Shown in pieces: positions 1 to 7,710 of a stretch of 9,499 nt of DNA. The stretch is taken from NCBI GenBank assembly GCA_947629995.1, contig CANRFX010000044.1:1-9499 (forward strand). The letters are read 5' to 3'. Source of the stretch: an uncultured Clostridia bacterium. Lineage in GTDB: Bacteria; Bacillota; Clostridia; TANB77; CAG-508. Under the pieces are notes generated by a model. That model saw only the letters and a program-made list of their open reading frames with translations. It did not search any database and had not been told where the DNA came from. The position numbers were made by a program, and so were the translations under genes. The stretch's first letter is position 1. The number at the start of each line of letters is the position of its first letter.

Positions 1-90
1 AAATGTCATCCATACTGGACAGGTAATTTAAGACAAGATACAGTTGGTGGTAGAGCAGATAAATTCAAGAAAAAATATGGTCTTGCATAA
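1..90 (+). CDS. rpmE: Ribosomal protein L31, C-terminal part (gene starts before the window)
   Basis: The first 29 codons in frame 1 read KCHPYWTG, then a VGGRADKFKKKYGLA ending, and stop at TAA 88-90. This is the conserved C-terminus of bacterial 50S protein L31, whose usual form is CxxCHPFYTGK...DTGGRVDKFxKKYGL. L31 sits in the large subunit near the central protuberance and bridges to the small subunit. The Cys before HP fits the zinc-type L31, but its partner cysteines are outside the window, so the type is not certain. A strong terminator follows directly, so this is the end of its transcription unit. No CGG codon is present in the visible part. Confidence 0.9.
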   Translation, partial: KCHPYWTGNLRQDTVGGRADKFKKKYGLA

Positions 91-94
91 AAAT

Positions 95-130
95 AAAATG
101 GATTAATCAAAAATTAGTCCATTTTTTTTT
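95..130 (+). terminator. Rho-independent terminator after rpmE
   Basis: A 13-bp stem (95-107 pairs with 113-125, one G-U pair) closes a 5-nt loop (CAAAA). The 3' arm runs into nine consecutive T residues (122-130). It lies 5 bases after the rpmE stop codon. Confidence 0.9.
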
Positions 131-181
131 GCAATCTTAAATATATATTACAATATCAAAATAAAAACTAGAATAATTTTC

Positions 182-210
182 TTGCAAAATGACGAAAAAT
201 GTAATAAAAT
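182..210 (+). promoter_or_regulatory. Probable promoter of the miaB operon
   Basis: TTGCAA (182-187) and TAAAAT (205-210) are spaced by 17 bases, as in a sigma-A promoter. Transcription would begin near 217, just upstream of the GGAGG at 223-227. This argues against the upstream in-frame TTG at 182 as the start codon. The -35 box matches 4 of 6 consensus bases. Confidence 0.5.
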
Positions 211-235
211 AAGCAATATAATGGAGGAAATTAAA

Positions 236-1650
236 TTGAATAAAAAAGATGAAATAAATTTACAACAACAATATATAGAAAAGGTAAAAAAAATAAATAC
301 AAATAAGAAACTCAAATACAATATTTTAACAATGGGATGTCAGTTAAACGAAAATGATTCTGAAAAATTATGTGGAATGCTAGAAGAAATGAATTATGAA
401 AAAACTGATGATGTGCGGAACTGCAGACATTATTTTGTTTAATACATGTTGTGTAAGAGAAAATGCAGAAGAAAAACTTTTTGGCAAACTTCGGAGAATT
501 AAAAAATCTAAAAAAAGAAAAGGATTTTTTAATTGCCATTGGTGGCTGTATGATGCAAGAAAAACATATAACAGAAAAAATAAAATCAAGTTATCCATTT
601 GTTGATATTTTATTTGGAACACATACATTATACAAATTTCCAGAAGATTTATACCATGTATTAGAAACAAGGAAAAAATTAGAAGACATTATTGATATTG
701 ATGGTAAAATTTATGAAGGATTACCTATAAAAAGAGATAGTAAAATAAAAGCTTCTGTTACTATCATGAATGGTTGTAATAATTTTTGTAGTTATTGCAT
801 TGTACCATATGTAAGAGGAAGAGAAAGAAGCAGGCAACCAAAAGATATTATCTACGAAATAGAAGATTTGGCTCAAAAAGGGTATAAGGAGATTACTTTA
901 CTTGGTCAAAATGTAAATTCTTATTTAAGAGTAGAAAAAGAAAAAAATATCCCTTTTGAAGATTATAAAGGAATTAACTCATTTGCTACATTATTAAAAG
1001 AAATTAATAAAATTGAGAAAATAGAAAGAATCAGATTTATTTCTCCTCATCCAAAAGATTTCACAGATGATGTAATAGAAGCAATTGCAAGTAGTAGTAA
1101 AGTTTGTAAATTAGTGCATTTACCATTACAATCAGGAAATACTAAAGTCTTAAAAGAAATGAACAGAAAATACACCAAAGAGCAGTATTTAAATTTAGTA
1201 GAAAAAATGAAAAATAAAATTCCAAATCTTACTTTATCAACAGATATTATCGTAGGCTTCCCAGGTGAGACAGAAGAAGAATTTGAAGATACTTTAGATG
1301 TAGTAAGAAAAGTAAACTTCGAACAAGTATATATGTTCATTTATTCAAGAAGAGTTGGGACTCCTGGAGATAAAATGGAAAATCAAGTACCAGAAGAAAT
1401 AAAACATAAAAGATTTAATAAGCTAAAAGAATTAGTAGAAAGTCAAATGGAAGAATCTAATAAAAAATATATTGGAACAATACAGAAAGTATTAGTTGAA
1501 GGAGAAAGCAAGAATAATAAGAATATGTTATCAGGTAGAACTGATAGTAATAAAGTGGTTGTTTTTGAAGGAGACAAAAGCTTAATTGGTCAAGTTATAG
1601 AACTAAAAATTGTATCAGAACATATGTGGTATTTGAAAGGAGAAATTTAA
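236..1650 (+). CDS. miaB: tRNA-2-methylthio-N6-dimethylallyladenosine synthase MiaB, with two +1 shifts at CGG
   Basis: MiaB is a radical SAM methylthiotransferase that adds a methylthio group to i6A37 in tRNAs reading UNN codons. The start is probably TTG 236, 8 bases after GGAGG (223-227). An ATG at 221 is in frame but overlaps that site. Reading needs two +1 shifts, at CGG 416-418 and CGG 492-494, giving about 470 aa, normal for the family. Visible parts: the UPF0004 domain with GCQLNEND (Cys35), NTCCVRENAE (Cys71) and IGGCM (Cys104), which hold the auxiliary cluster; the radical SAM motif CNNFCSYC (Cys180, 184, 187) followed by VPYVRGRERSR; and a C-terminal TRAM domain (about 405-470). 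After the second shift the protein reads GKLGELK, where the family has a conserved Gly. Without shifting, translation would stop at 440-442. All catalytic residues are intact, so I do not call this a pseudogene. The next gene starts immediately after its stop. Confidence 0.93.
416..419 (+). other. +1 frameshift site 1, GTG CGGA, in miaB
   Basis: CGG is the 61st codon counted from TTG 236. Skipping the C gives GGA and the frame DDV-G-TADIILFNTC, which is the MiaB frame. Gly is plausible but not invariant at this position. Staying in frame gives a stop 8 codons later. Confidence 0.75.
492..495 (+). other. +1 frameshift site 2, CTT CGGA, in miaB
   Basis: In the frame set by the first site, CGG again falls exactly on a codon. 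Skipping the C gives GKL-G-ELKNLKK, matching the conserved GxLGxLK segment of MiaB. The restored Gly is strongly conserved in the family. Confidence 0.8.
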
Positions 1651-2262
1651 TTGAATGATTTAGAATGGAGTAATTTTATAAAAGAAATTTTAGCAAAAGG
1701 AAAAGATGTAAATTTAAAAAGTGAATGTAAAAAGAGACAAGTTTCATTAAACACATTATATAGAAAAGTTTCAAAATTAGAAGGGACAGATATTGAAACA
1801 TATAAAGAATTTATGGATATGCATCCATATAAACCAAGAGATAGACAAGAATATGATTTTGAACAATTAATGAGAGAATCTATACTTACAGGAATTTCAC
1901 AAAAGGAATTAGAAGCAAAATATGATATACCTAAAAGAACAATACAAAGAAAATTTGCAAAAATAGAAGAAAATAATCCGGAATTGTATAGTGTATATCA
2001 AATTTATGTTAAATTAAAACAAGATGAAAGATTAAATTATAATGTTATAGATAAAGTCGCATCTGAATATGTACCACAAACTATTAAGACAAAAGAAGAA
2101 AATTTAAAAAACAGGAGACAAAAATTTGTGGAATCAATGAAACATGCAGAAAAAATAAAAGATAAAAATTTAAAAAATCATTATAGAGAACAAATTGAAA
2201 GAGTGGATAGACATATAGAAAATATAAATAAAAATGGAGTAAAAGAAGGAGAAGAAAAATAA
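1651..2262 (+). CDS. Helix-turn-helix-like protein of unknown function
   Basis: 203 aa starting with TTG 1651, directly after the miaB stop, with AAAGGAG at 1636-1642 (8-base spacing). I do not recognise a named family. Two similar segments look like helix-turn-helix units: residues about 18-45 (SECKKRQVSLNTLYRKVSKL) and about 80-105 (ISQKELEAKYDIPKRTIQRKFAKI). Each has a turn followed by a likely recognition helix. The C-terminal third (about 140-203) is highly charged and probably a long helix or coiled coil. There is no signal peptide or membrane segment. It sits between miaB and mutS, 2 bases from mutS, so the three are probably co-transcribed. A DNA- or RNA-binding role is an inference from the repeats only. 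There is no frameshift and no in-frame CGG; the only CGG (1979-1981) is out of phase (CCG GAA). Confidence 0.75.
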   Translation: MNDLEWSNFIKEILAKGKDVNLKSECKKRQVSLNTLYRKVSKLEGTDIETYKEFMDMHPYKPRDRQEYDFEQLMRESILTGISQKELEAKYDIPKRTIQRKFAKIEENNPELYSVYQIYVKLKQDERLNYNVIDKVASEYVPQTIKTKEENLKNRRQKFVESMKHAEKIKDKNLKNHYREQIERVDRHIENINKNGVKEGEEK

Positions 2263-2264
2263 AT

Positions 2265-4833
2265 ATGGCAGAATATTCACCTATGATGCAAAAATACCTT
2301 GAAACAAAGGAACAATATAAAGATTGTATTTTATTTTATAGATTAGGGGACTTCTATGAAATGTTCTTTGATGATGCAATTTTAGCTTCAAGAGAATTAG
2401 AAATAACTTTAACAGGGAAGGATTGTGGTCAAGAAGAAAGAGCTCCAATGGCAGGAGTTCCTCATCATGCTGCAGAAATGTATATTGCAAAATTAGTATC
2501 AAAAGGTTACAAAGTAGCTATTTGTGAGCAGTTAGAAGACCCAAAAGAAACAAAAGGAATTGTAAAAAGAGGAGTAATTAAAATAGTTACACCAGGTACA
2601 GTCGTAGAAAGTAATATGTTAGAAGAAAGAAAAAATAATTATATTATGAGTATATTTAAATCTGGTATCTACTTTGGAATTAGTGTATGTGATCTTTCAA
2701 CAGGGGAATTCTATTCGGCAGAAATTAAAGACAATAATAATTTTCCATTACTATTAGACGAAATTGCAAGATATACTCCATCTGAATTAGTTGTTAATTC
2801 TATGATGGCAGATTCTACTGAAGAAGTAAATAAAATAAAAGAGAGATTTGAAAATACATATATTACAAAATTTAATGACAAATTTTTTACAAGTGAAGTA
2901 GAAAATTTAGAATTAAGATATACAATTCAAGATAATAATGGAAGGAAAATTGAAAATGTACAAGAAAAAACCCAAAAGACTAGTTTAGAACATATTAATA
3001 AAATTATAATATATCAATTATCAAGATATATGGCATTAGATATAAATGCTAGAAGAAATTTGGAAATAACAGAAAAATTAAGAGACAAATCAAAAAAAGG
3101 TACTCTATTATGGGTATTAGATAAAACTTCAACTTCAATGGGAGGAAGAACTTTACGCAGATGGTTAAATGACCCATTAGTAGATGTTTTAGAAATTAAT
3201 AAAAGATTAAATGCTGTAAAAGAAATAAAAGACGATGTAATGTTAAGAGGAGATATTATTGATAATTTAAAAAAAGTCTATGATATTGAACGTTTAGCAG
3301 GTAAAATGGCATATGGAAATGCAAATGCAAGAGATATGGTAACTTTAAAAAATTCATTACTAAAATTACCAGAAATAAAAAAATGCTTGCAAAATTGCAA
3401 GTCAGACTTATTAAAAGATTTATTTGAAAATTTAGATGAATTGCAAGATATTTATGCTTTAATTGATTCTTCTATAGTTGATGATCCACCAATAACAATT
3501 AAAGATGGAGGAATAATTAAATTAGGCTATAATGACGAAATTGATAAATTAAAAATCGCACAAACAGAAGGAAAGAATTGGTTAATTCAATTAGAATTAG
3601 AAGAAAGAGAAAAAACAGGAATTAAAAATTTAAAAATAGGATTTAATAAGGTATTTGGATATTTTATTGAAGTAACAAAGTCTTATTTAAATCAAGTACC
3701 AGATCGTTTTATTAGAAAGCAAACTTTAACAAATGCAGAGAGATATATTACAGAAGAATTAAAAAATTTAGAAAATCAGATTTTAGGTGCAGAAGAAAAG
3801 GTAATCGATTTAGAGTATAATGCATTTGTTGATATTAGAGAAGAAATTTCAAAAAATATAAAAAGATTACAAAGAACAAGTGAAGTTATATCAACTTTAG
3901 ATGTATTAACTTCATTTGCTGAAGTTGCAGAAGATTTTAATTATTGTATGCCAGAAGTAAATTCTTCTGGGGTATTAGATATTAAAAATGGAAGGCATCC
4001 TGTTATTGAAAAAATATTAGGACCAGGTTCTTTTGTAGAAAATGATACTTATTTAGACAAGCAGGACAATAGATTATCAATAATTACAGGTCCTAATATG
4101 GCTGGTAAATCCACTTATATGAGGCAAGTTGCTTTAATTACTTTAATGGCTCAAGTGCGGAAGCTTTGTTCCAGCAGAAAGTGCAAAAATAGGAGTAGTT
4201 GATAAAATATTTACAAGAATTGGAGCATCAGATGATTTAAGTATGGGTCAAAGTACTTTTATGGTAGAAATGATGGAAGTTGCAGATATTTTGAAAGAAG
4301 CAACTAGCAATAGTTTAGTAATTTTAGATGAAATTGGCCGCGGTACTTCTACATATGACGGATTATCAATTGCATGGGCAGTTGCTGAATTCATTAGTGA
4401 TAAAGAAAAATGTGGTGCTAAAACTTTATTTGCTACTCATTATCATGAATTAACAGAATTAGAAAATAAACTAGAAGGAATAAAAAATTATTCTATTGCT
4501 GTAAAAGAAAAGGGAGAAGACATTATATTTTTAAGGAAAATTGTTAGAGGCGGAACAGATGAAAGTTATGGTATTCACGTAGCAAAATTAGCAGGTGTTC
4601 CGAAAGCAGTTACCGGAAAAGCAGACGAAATTCTTCGCTCTTTAGAAAGAAAGAATATTTTAACTGGAAAAAAGCAAGAAAAACAAGATAAAAAACAAGT
4701 TGAGGGGCAGTTTGATTTGTATAATTATAAGTTGGCAGAGATTGCTCACGAGATTGATAAGATTAATTTAAATGAGTTGACTCCGATTGATGCATTGAAT
4801 GTGCTTGTTAAAATAAAGGAGAAAATGAAATAA
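2265..4833 (+). CDS. mutS: DNA mismatch repair protein MutS, with one +1 shift at CGG
   Basis: MutS recognises mismatches and small loops in DNA and recruits MutL using ATP. It starts at ATG 2265, two bases after the preceding stop, with an AAGGAG inside the end of the upstream gene. A +1 shift at CGG 4158-4160 joins the two halves to about 855 aa, the normal length. The mismatch-binding motif GDFYEMF has Phe30 and Glu32. The connector, lever and clamp domains follow, then the ATPase domain: Walker A GPNMAGKST (609-617), the region MAQV-G-SFVPAESA across the shift, ST-rich MGQSTFM (660 on), Walker B LVILDEIGRGTSTYDG (Asp688, Glu689) and ATHYHEL. Read without a shift, the protein ends at 4200-4202, just after Walker A, and would lack most of the ATPase. 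All motifs are intact. MutL is not next to it; a convergent gene follows after an inverted repeat. Confidence 0.95.
4158..4161 (+). other. +1 frameshift site 3, GTG CGGA, in mutS
   Basis: CGG is codon 632 from ATG 2265. Skipping the C gives MAQV-G-SFVPAESAKIG, the expected MutS sequence (E. coli has YIGSYVPA here), and the Gly is highly conserved. The preceding codon and quadruplet, GTG CGGA, are the same as at site 1. Confidence 0.85.
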
Positions 4834-4837
4834 ATAA

Positions 4838-4951
4838 AAGGGTGTTTTTTGGGACGGGGTCAAAAAACACCTTAACTATATTTTTAATTTAACTATATTT
4901 TATTTTTTAATTAAGAAGGTGTTTTTTGACCCCGTCCCAAAAAACACCCTT
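4838..4951. repeat. 114-bp nested inverted repeat between convergent genes
   Basis: Two perfect 36-bp arms (4838-4873 and 4916-4951) in inverted orientation flank a 42-bp AT-rich spacer. Each arm is also a hairpin by itself: a GGTGTTTTTT/AAAAAACACC stem around an 11-base loop containing GACGGGGTC. It starts 5 bases after the mutS stop and ends 10 bases before the DUF1836 stop, so it could terminate transcription from both sides. The GGGACGGGGTC core resembles the GGGGACGG core of the palindrome at 7300-7355. Such GGGGACGG palindromes recur in clostridial genomes as REP- or MITE-like elements; assigning this one to that class is an inference. Confidence 0.85.
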
Positions 4952-4961
4952 AAATAGTTAA

Positions 4962-5457
4962 TTATTTTTGTAAAAAAATTTTTTGAACATACAATTTATT
5001 TGCAAAAGATTGAACTACATTTCTTAAAATATATTGCTCTTGAGTAAGTTTATTACTTTTAATATAATGTTTTTCGGCAAAAACAATTCTAATAGCTTTT
5101 TCAAGTTCAGAACAAAAACGGTCATAAGCAAGTTCAATTGGAGAAGTGTGAATTCCAAGGCTAATCAATTTTTTAATATCACTAATACTATAAACTTGTT
5201 TTAAAATAAAAATGACAAACAAACTAGCCATATGATTTCTATTATATTTTTTATTAATTGGTGGTTTTAAAACACCATGTTTAACATAGTTATTAATCAT
5301 AGTCTTAGTTATTAATTTATCTTCTTTTTCATTATCATTTGAAATATAACCGTGATAAATATTGTTCTAATAAAGAAACTAATTGGTCTATGTACAAGTC
5401 AATGCTTGGTAGTTCATTCCATCTTGGAAGATGAAATTTATCAATTTCTGTATTCAC
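4962..5457 (-). CDS. DUF1836 (MerR-like helix-turn-helix) protein, with one +1 shift at CGG
   Basis: The start is GTG at 5457-5455, with GAGGTG 7 bases upstream. The 35 codons before the shift read ...PRWNELPSIDLYIDQLVSLLEQYLS. After a +1 step at the minus-strand CGG (5352-5350) the protein continues GYISNDNEKEDKLITKTMINNYVK...PPINKKYNRNHMASL and ends at TAA 4964-4962, about 164 aa. The N-terminal ELPxIDLYxDQ segment and the later TKTMINNYVK...KKYNxxH segment are both features of DUF1836 proteins, which carry a MerR-like winged helix-turn-helix. This shows that both parts belong to one gene. DUF1836 proteins are predicted regulators of unknown target. Its promoter lies back to back with that of the acyl-CoA synthetase gene, so control of that gene is possible but not shown. 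Confidence 0.85.
5349..5352 (-). other. +1 frameshift site 4, TCA CGGT, in the DUF1836 gene
   Basis: On the minus strand, CGG (5352-5350) is codon 36 from GTG 5457. Skipping the C gives GGT and joins the conserved N-terminal ELPxIDLY segment to the TMINNYVK segment. Staying in frame reaches TGA five codons after the CGG. This site shows that the pattern follows the coding strand, not the strand as deposited. Confidence 0.8.
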
Positions 5458-5477
5458 CTTATTTCACCTCACATATA

Positions 5478-5506
5478 ATGATAACAGATTTTGAATGGGT
5501 AGTCAA
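5478..5506 (-). promoter_or_regulatory. Promoter of the DUF1836 gene
   Basis: On the minus strand TTGACT (5506-5501) and TATCAT (5483-5478) are spaced by exactly 17 bases, matching sigma-A boxes at 5 of 6 bases each. It lies about 20 bases upstream of the GTG start. Confidence 0.7.
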
Positions 5507-5510
5507 TTAC

Positions 5511-5539
5511 TTGACAAGATATTAGTTATGTGATAACTT
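5511..5539 (+). promoter_or_regulatory. Probable promoter of the acyl-CoA synthetase gene
   Basis: A perfect TTGACA (5511-5516) is followed after 17 bases by TAACTT (5534-5539), a weak -10 box. Its -35 box is only 4 bases from the -35 box of the divergent gene, forming the dyad GTCAA-TTAC-TTGAC. A second dyad, AGTTAT-GTG-ATAACT (5524-5538), overlaps the -10 region and could be an operator. Confidence 0.5.
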
Positions 5540-5574
5540 AGTAATCAATACTAGATAGATAAAGGAGAAAAGTT

Positions 5575-7298
5575 ATGGAAAGAGAAAAATACCTAGAGGC
5601 AACTGAGTTTGAAAATATAAAGGATTTAATTTATGCAGTATCACAAAAGTATAATCAAAGGACTGCTTTTGTAATTAAGCATAAAAAAGATAATAATGAA
5701 GTTGAATATGAAAATATAAGTTATTTAAAATTATTAGAAGAAATAAATTTCTTAGGAACAAAATTTTATGAATTAGGATTTAAAGGTAAAAGAGTTGCAA
5801 TTGTCGGAAGAAATAGGTATGAATGGTCTCTTACTCATCTTGCAAATTTACTAGGAGGAATAGTTAGTGTTCCTCTTGACAAAGAATTGCAAATAGATGA
5901 ACTAGAAAATTGTCTAGTAAGAAGCAAAGCAGATGTACTAGTATTTGATGAAAAATATATTGAAAATATCGAAGAAATAAAGAAAAGAGGAAATACAAAG
6001 ATAGAAAACTATATTTGTATGAGCAAATTAGAAGGCTATGATTGTATTTCAGAATTAAAAGAGCAAGGGAAGCAATTATTAAAGCAAGGAAATAAAGAAT
6101 ATGTAGAAGCAGAAATAGATAAAAATAAAATGAATATATTGCTATTTACTTCAGGAACAACATCACAATCAAAAGCAGTTATGCTTTCGCAAAAAAATAT
6201 TGCTTCAAATATTTATAGTATGCAGTTAGTAGAAGATATTAGAAAAGAAGATGTAAATATTGCATTTTTACCATTTCATCATGTTTTTGGCTCTACATGT
6301 ATGATTGTTATGTTAGCATATGGAGTAAAAACAGCGTTTCCAGATGGACTTCGTTATATTGCACAAAATTTAAAAGAATATAAAGTATCTGTGTTTGTAG
6401 GTGTGCCTTTATTGGTAGAAGCAATTTATAAAAGAATAGAGCAAGGAGTTCAAAAAAAAGGAAAAACTAAAATTGTAAATATGGCAAAAAAAATTAGTAA
6501 TTTCTTATTAAAATTGCATATTGATATTCGAAAGAAACTATTTAAAGAAATTATAGATGAATTAGGTGGAAGTTTAAGATATGTAATTTCATGAGGTGCA
6601 CCATTAGATAAAAAAGTAGCACAAGGATTTAATGAATTAGGAATTAATGTAGTGCAAGGATATGGATTAACAGAAACATCACCTGTTATTGCAGCAGAAA
6701 ATTGCAAAAAAGTTAAATATGGTTCAATAGGATTTCCAATGGAAAATGTAGAATTGGAATTAGTAAATCAAGACGAACAAGGAGTTGGAGAAATTAGAGT
6801 AAAAGGACCAAATGTAATGCTTCGGTTATTATGAAAATGAAGAAGCAACAAAAGAAGTATTAAAAGACCGGTTGGTTCTATACGGGCGATTTAGCATATT
6901 TTGATAAAGAAGGATATTTATTCTTAACAGGTAGAAAAAAAGACATGATAGTTTTAAAAAATGGTAAAAAAGTATTTCCAGATGAAATAGAAATGGTAAT
7001 TAACAGATTAGATGAAGTATTAGAGTGCTTAGTATATGGCTTGCCAGATAAAAATGACAAAAATGATATAAAACTTTCTGTTAAAATTGTTTATGATAAA
7101 GATGTAATAAATGAAAAATATCCAAATGCTACACAAGAAGAATTAGAAAATATCATTTGGCAAAAGATTAAAGAAATAAATAAAACATTCCCACCATATA
7201 AGTATATTAAAAATATGATATTAACAGATCAAGAATTAATCAAGACAACAACGAAGAAAGTAAAGAGAAATGAAGAAATAAAGATGCTTTTAAAATAA
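5575..7298 (+). CDS. Long-chain fatty acid-CoA ligase (AMP-forming), with two +1 shifts at CGG and one in-frame TGA
   Basis: The enzyme activates fatty acids in two steps, acyl-AMP then acyl-CoA (or acyl-protein). ATG 5575 follows AAGGAG (5562-5567) by 7 bases. The whole frame gives 573 codons, the usual family size, if TGA 6592-6594 is read through and +1 shifts occur at CGG 6823-6825 and 6869-6871. Motifs in order: P-loop FTSGTTSQSK (191-200), PFHHVFGS, GYGLTETSP (362-370), the GEIRVKGPNVML-G-YYENEEAT segment across the first shift, KD-G-WFYTGD across the second (Asp438), TGRKKDMIVLKNGKKVFPDE (about 451-470), and the C-terminal KTTTKKVKR with the likely catalytic Lys near 561. The P-loop has Ser and Ala where many members have TTGxPKG, so activity could be altered. 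The downstream part keeps every expected motif, which argues against long-standing decay. TGA replaces a Gly of the conserved SGGAPL motif. Confidence 0.9.
6592..6594 (+). other. In-frame TGA at a conserved glycine position
   Basis: Codon 340 of the acyl-CoA synthetase gene is TGA in RYVIS-TGA-GAPLDKK. The family motif is SGGAPL, so TGA stands where GGA would be expected. The frame is unchanged on both sides. It could be a nonsense mutation, a sequence error (G to T), or recoding of UGA as Gly as in Absconditabacteria/Gracilibacteria. One case cannot decide. Confidence 0.7.
6823..6826 (+). other. +1 frameshift site 5, CTT CGGT, in the acyl-CoA synthetase gene
   Basis: CGG is codon 417 from ATG 5575. 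Skipping the C gives NVML-G-YYENEEATKE, matching the conserved VMxGYxxxPEAT segment of this family. The Gly is conserved. Staying in frame gives a stop at 6832-6834. Confidence 0.85.
6869..6872 (+). other. +1 frameshift site 6, GAC CGGT, in the acyl-CoA synthetase gene
   Basis: In the frame set by site 5, CGG falls on a codon 15 codons later. Skipping the C gives VLKD-G-WFYTGDLAYF, the near-invariant DGWxxTGD motif of acyl-activating enzymes. Confidence 0.87.
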
Positions 7299-7299
7299 T

Positions 7300-7355
7300 T
7301 GTCGTTGGGGACGGAGCAATTTGACAATTGTCAAATTGCTCCGTCCCCAACGACA
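7300..7355. repeat. Perfect 56-bp palindrome (REP-like, possible terminator)
   Basis: 28-bp arms with no spacer, centred between 7327 and 7328 on GACAATTGTC. Each arm holds TCGTTGGGGACGGAGCAA or its complement. It begins 2 bases after the acyl-CoA synthetase stop, so it can fold as a terminator hairpin, though only a short T run follows. The GGGGACGG core is shared in part with the repeat at 4838-4951, and 12 bases of its outer arm recur at 7893-7904. Confidence 0.9.
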
Positions 7356-7376
7356 CACTTTATTAAAATTTATTTT

Positions 7377-7410
7377 TTGTATTGCATTTGTGTATAAAAT
7401 GTGATACAAT
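7377..7410 (+). promoter_or_regulatory. Promoter and probable operator of the toxin-antitoxin operon
   Basis: TTGCAT (7382-7387) and TACAAT (7405-7410) are 17 bases apart, with TGA before the -10 box (extended -10). A dyad with 13-base arms (7377-7389 and 7397-7409, 11 of 13 pairs, 7-base centre) covers both boxes. RelB/DinJ antitoxins usually repress their own operon by binding such dyads. Confidence 0.7.
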
Positions 7411-7440
7411 ACATATAATAGAATATAGGAGGTGCTAATT

Positions 7441-7710
7441 ATGGCTAAAACAGATACTTTGCATATAAGAATAGAACCTAGTGTTAAGCAAAGAGCGGAA
7501 GAAACATTAAACGATTTAGGTTTATCTATTACAGAAGCTATTAATGTGTTTTTAAATCAAGTTATATTAAATGATGGAATTCCTTTTGAAATTAGAAAAC
7601 CTAAATTTAATAAAGAAACTATACAAGCAATTGAAGATACAAAGAATGGTAAAAATTTAAGTAAAACCTTTGATAGTGTAAATGAAATGTTTGAGGAGTT
7701 GGATAAATAG
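7441..7710 (+). CDS. RelB/DinJ-family antitoxin
   Basis: 89 aa antitoxin of a type II toxin-antitoxin pair. The N-terminal half (LHIRIEPSVKQRAEETLNDLGLSITEAINVFLNQVI) is the ribbon-helix-helix DNA-binding domain typical of DinJ/RelB. The following IPFEIRKPKFNKETIQAIEDT and the acidic C-terminus would wrap the toxin. I chose ATG 7441 because AGGAGG (7427-7432) lies 8 bases upstream; the in-frame GTG at 7432 overlaps that site. Its TAG stop shares one base with the toxin start. The antitoxin is complete although the toxin is not, and a dyad over its promoter fits autorepression. Confidence 0.9.
   Translation: MAKTDTLHIRIEPSVKQRAEETLNDLGLSITEAINVFLNQVILNDGIPFEIRKPKFNKETIQAIEDTKNGKNLSKTFDSVNEMFEELDK

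Noticed and set aside
182..235. miaB start at TTG 182 or ATG 221
   Set aside because: TTG 182 overlaps a likely -35 box and has no ribosome binding site; ATG 221 overlaps the GGAGG that serves TTG 236.
1047..1340. Minus-strand ORF of 97 codons inside miaB
   Set aside because: It is the reverse of the conserved MiaB radical SAM region, with no family match or ribosome binding site.
6592..6594. UGA read as tryptophan (Mycoplasma-type code)
   Set aside because: Trp is encoded by TGG throughout the window, and the aligned family residue is Gly, not Trp.
7300..7355. Insertion sequence ends
   Set aside because: No transposase gene or target-site duplication is visible; it is a standalone palindrome.
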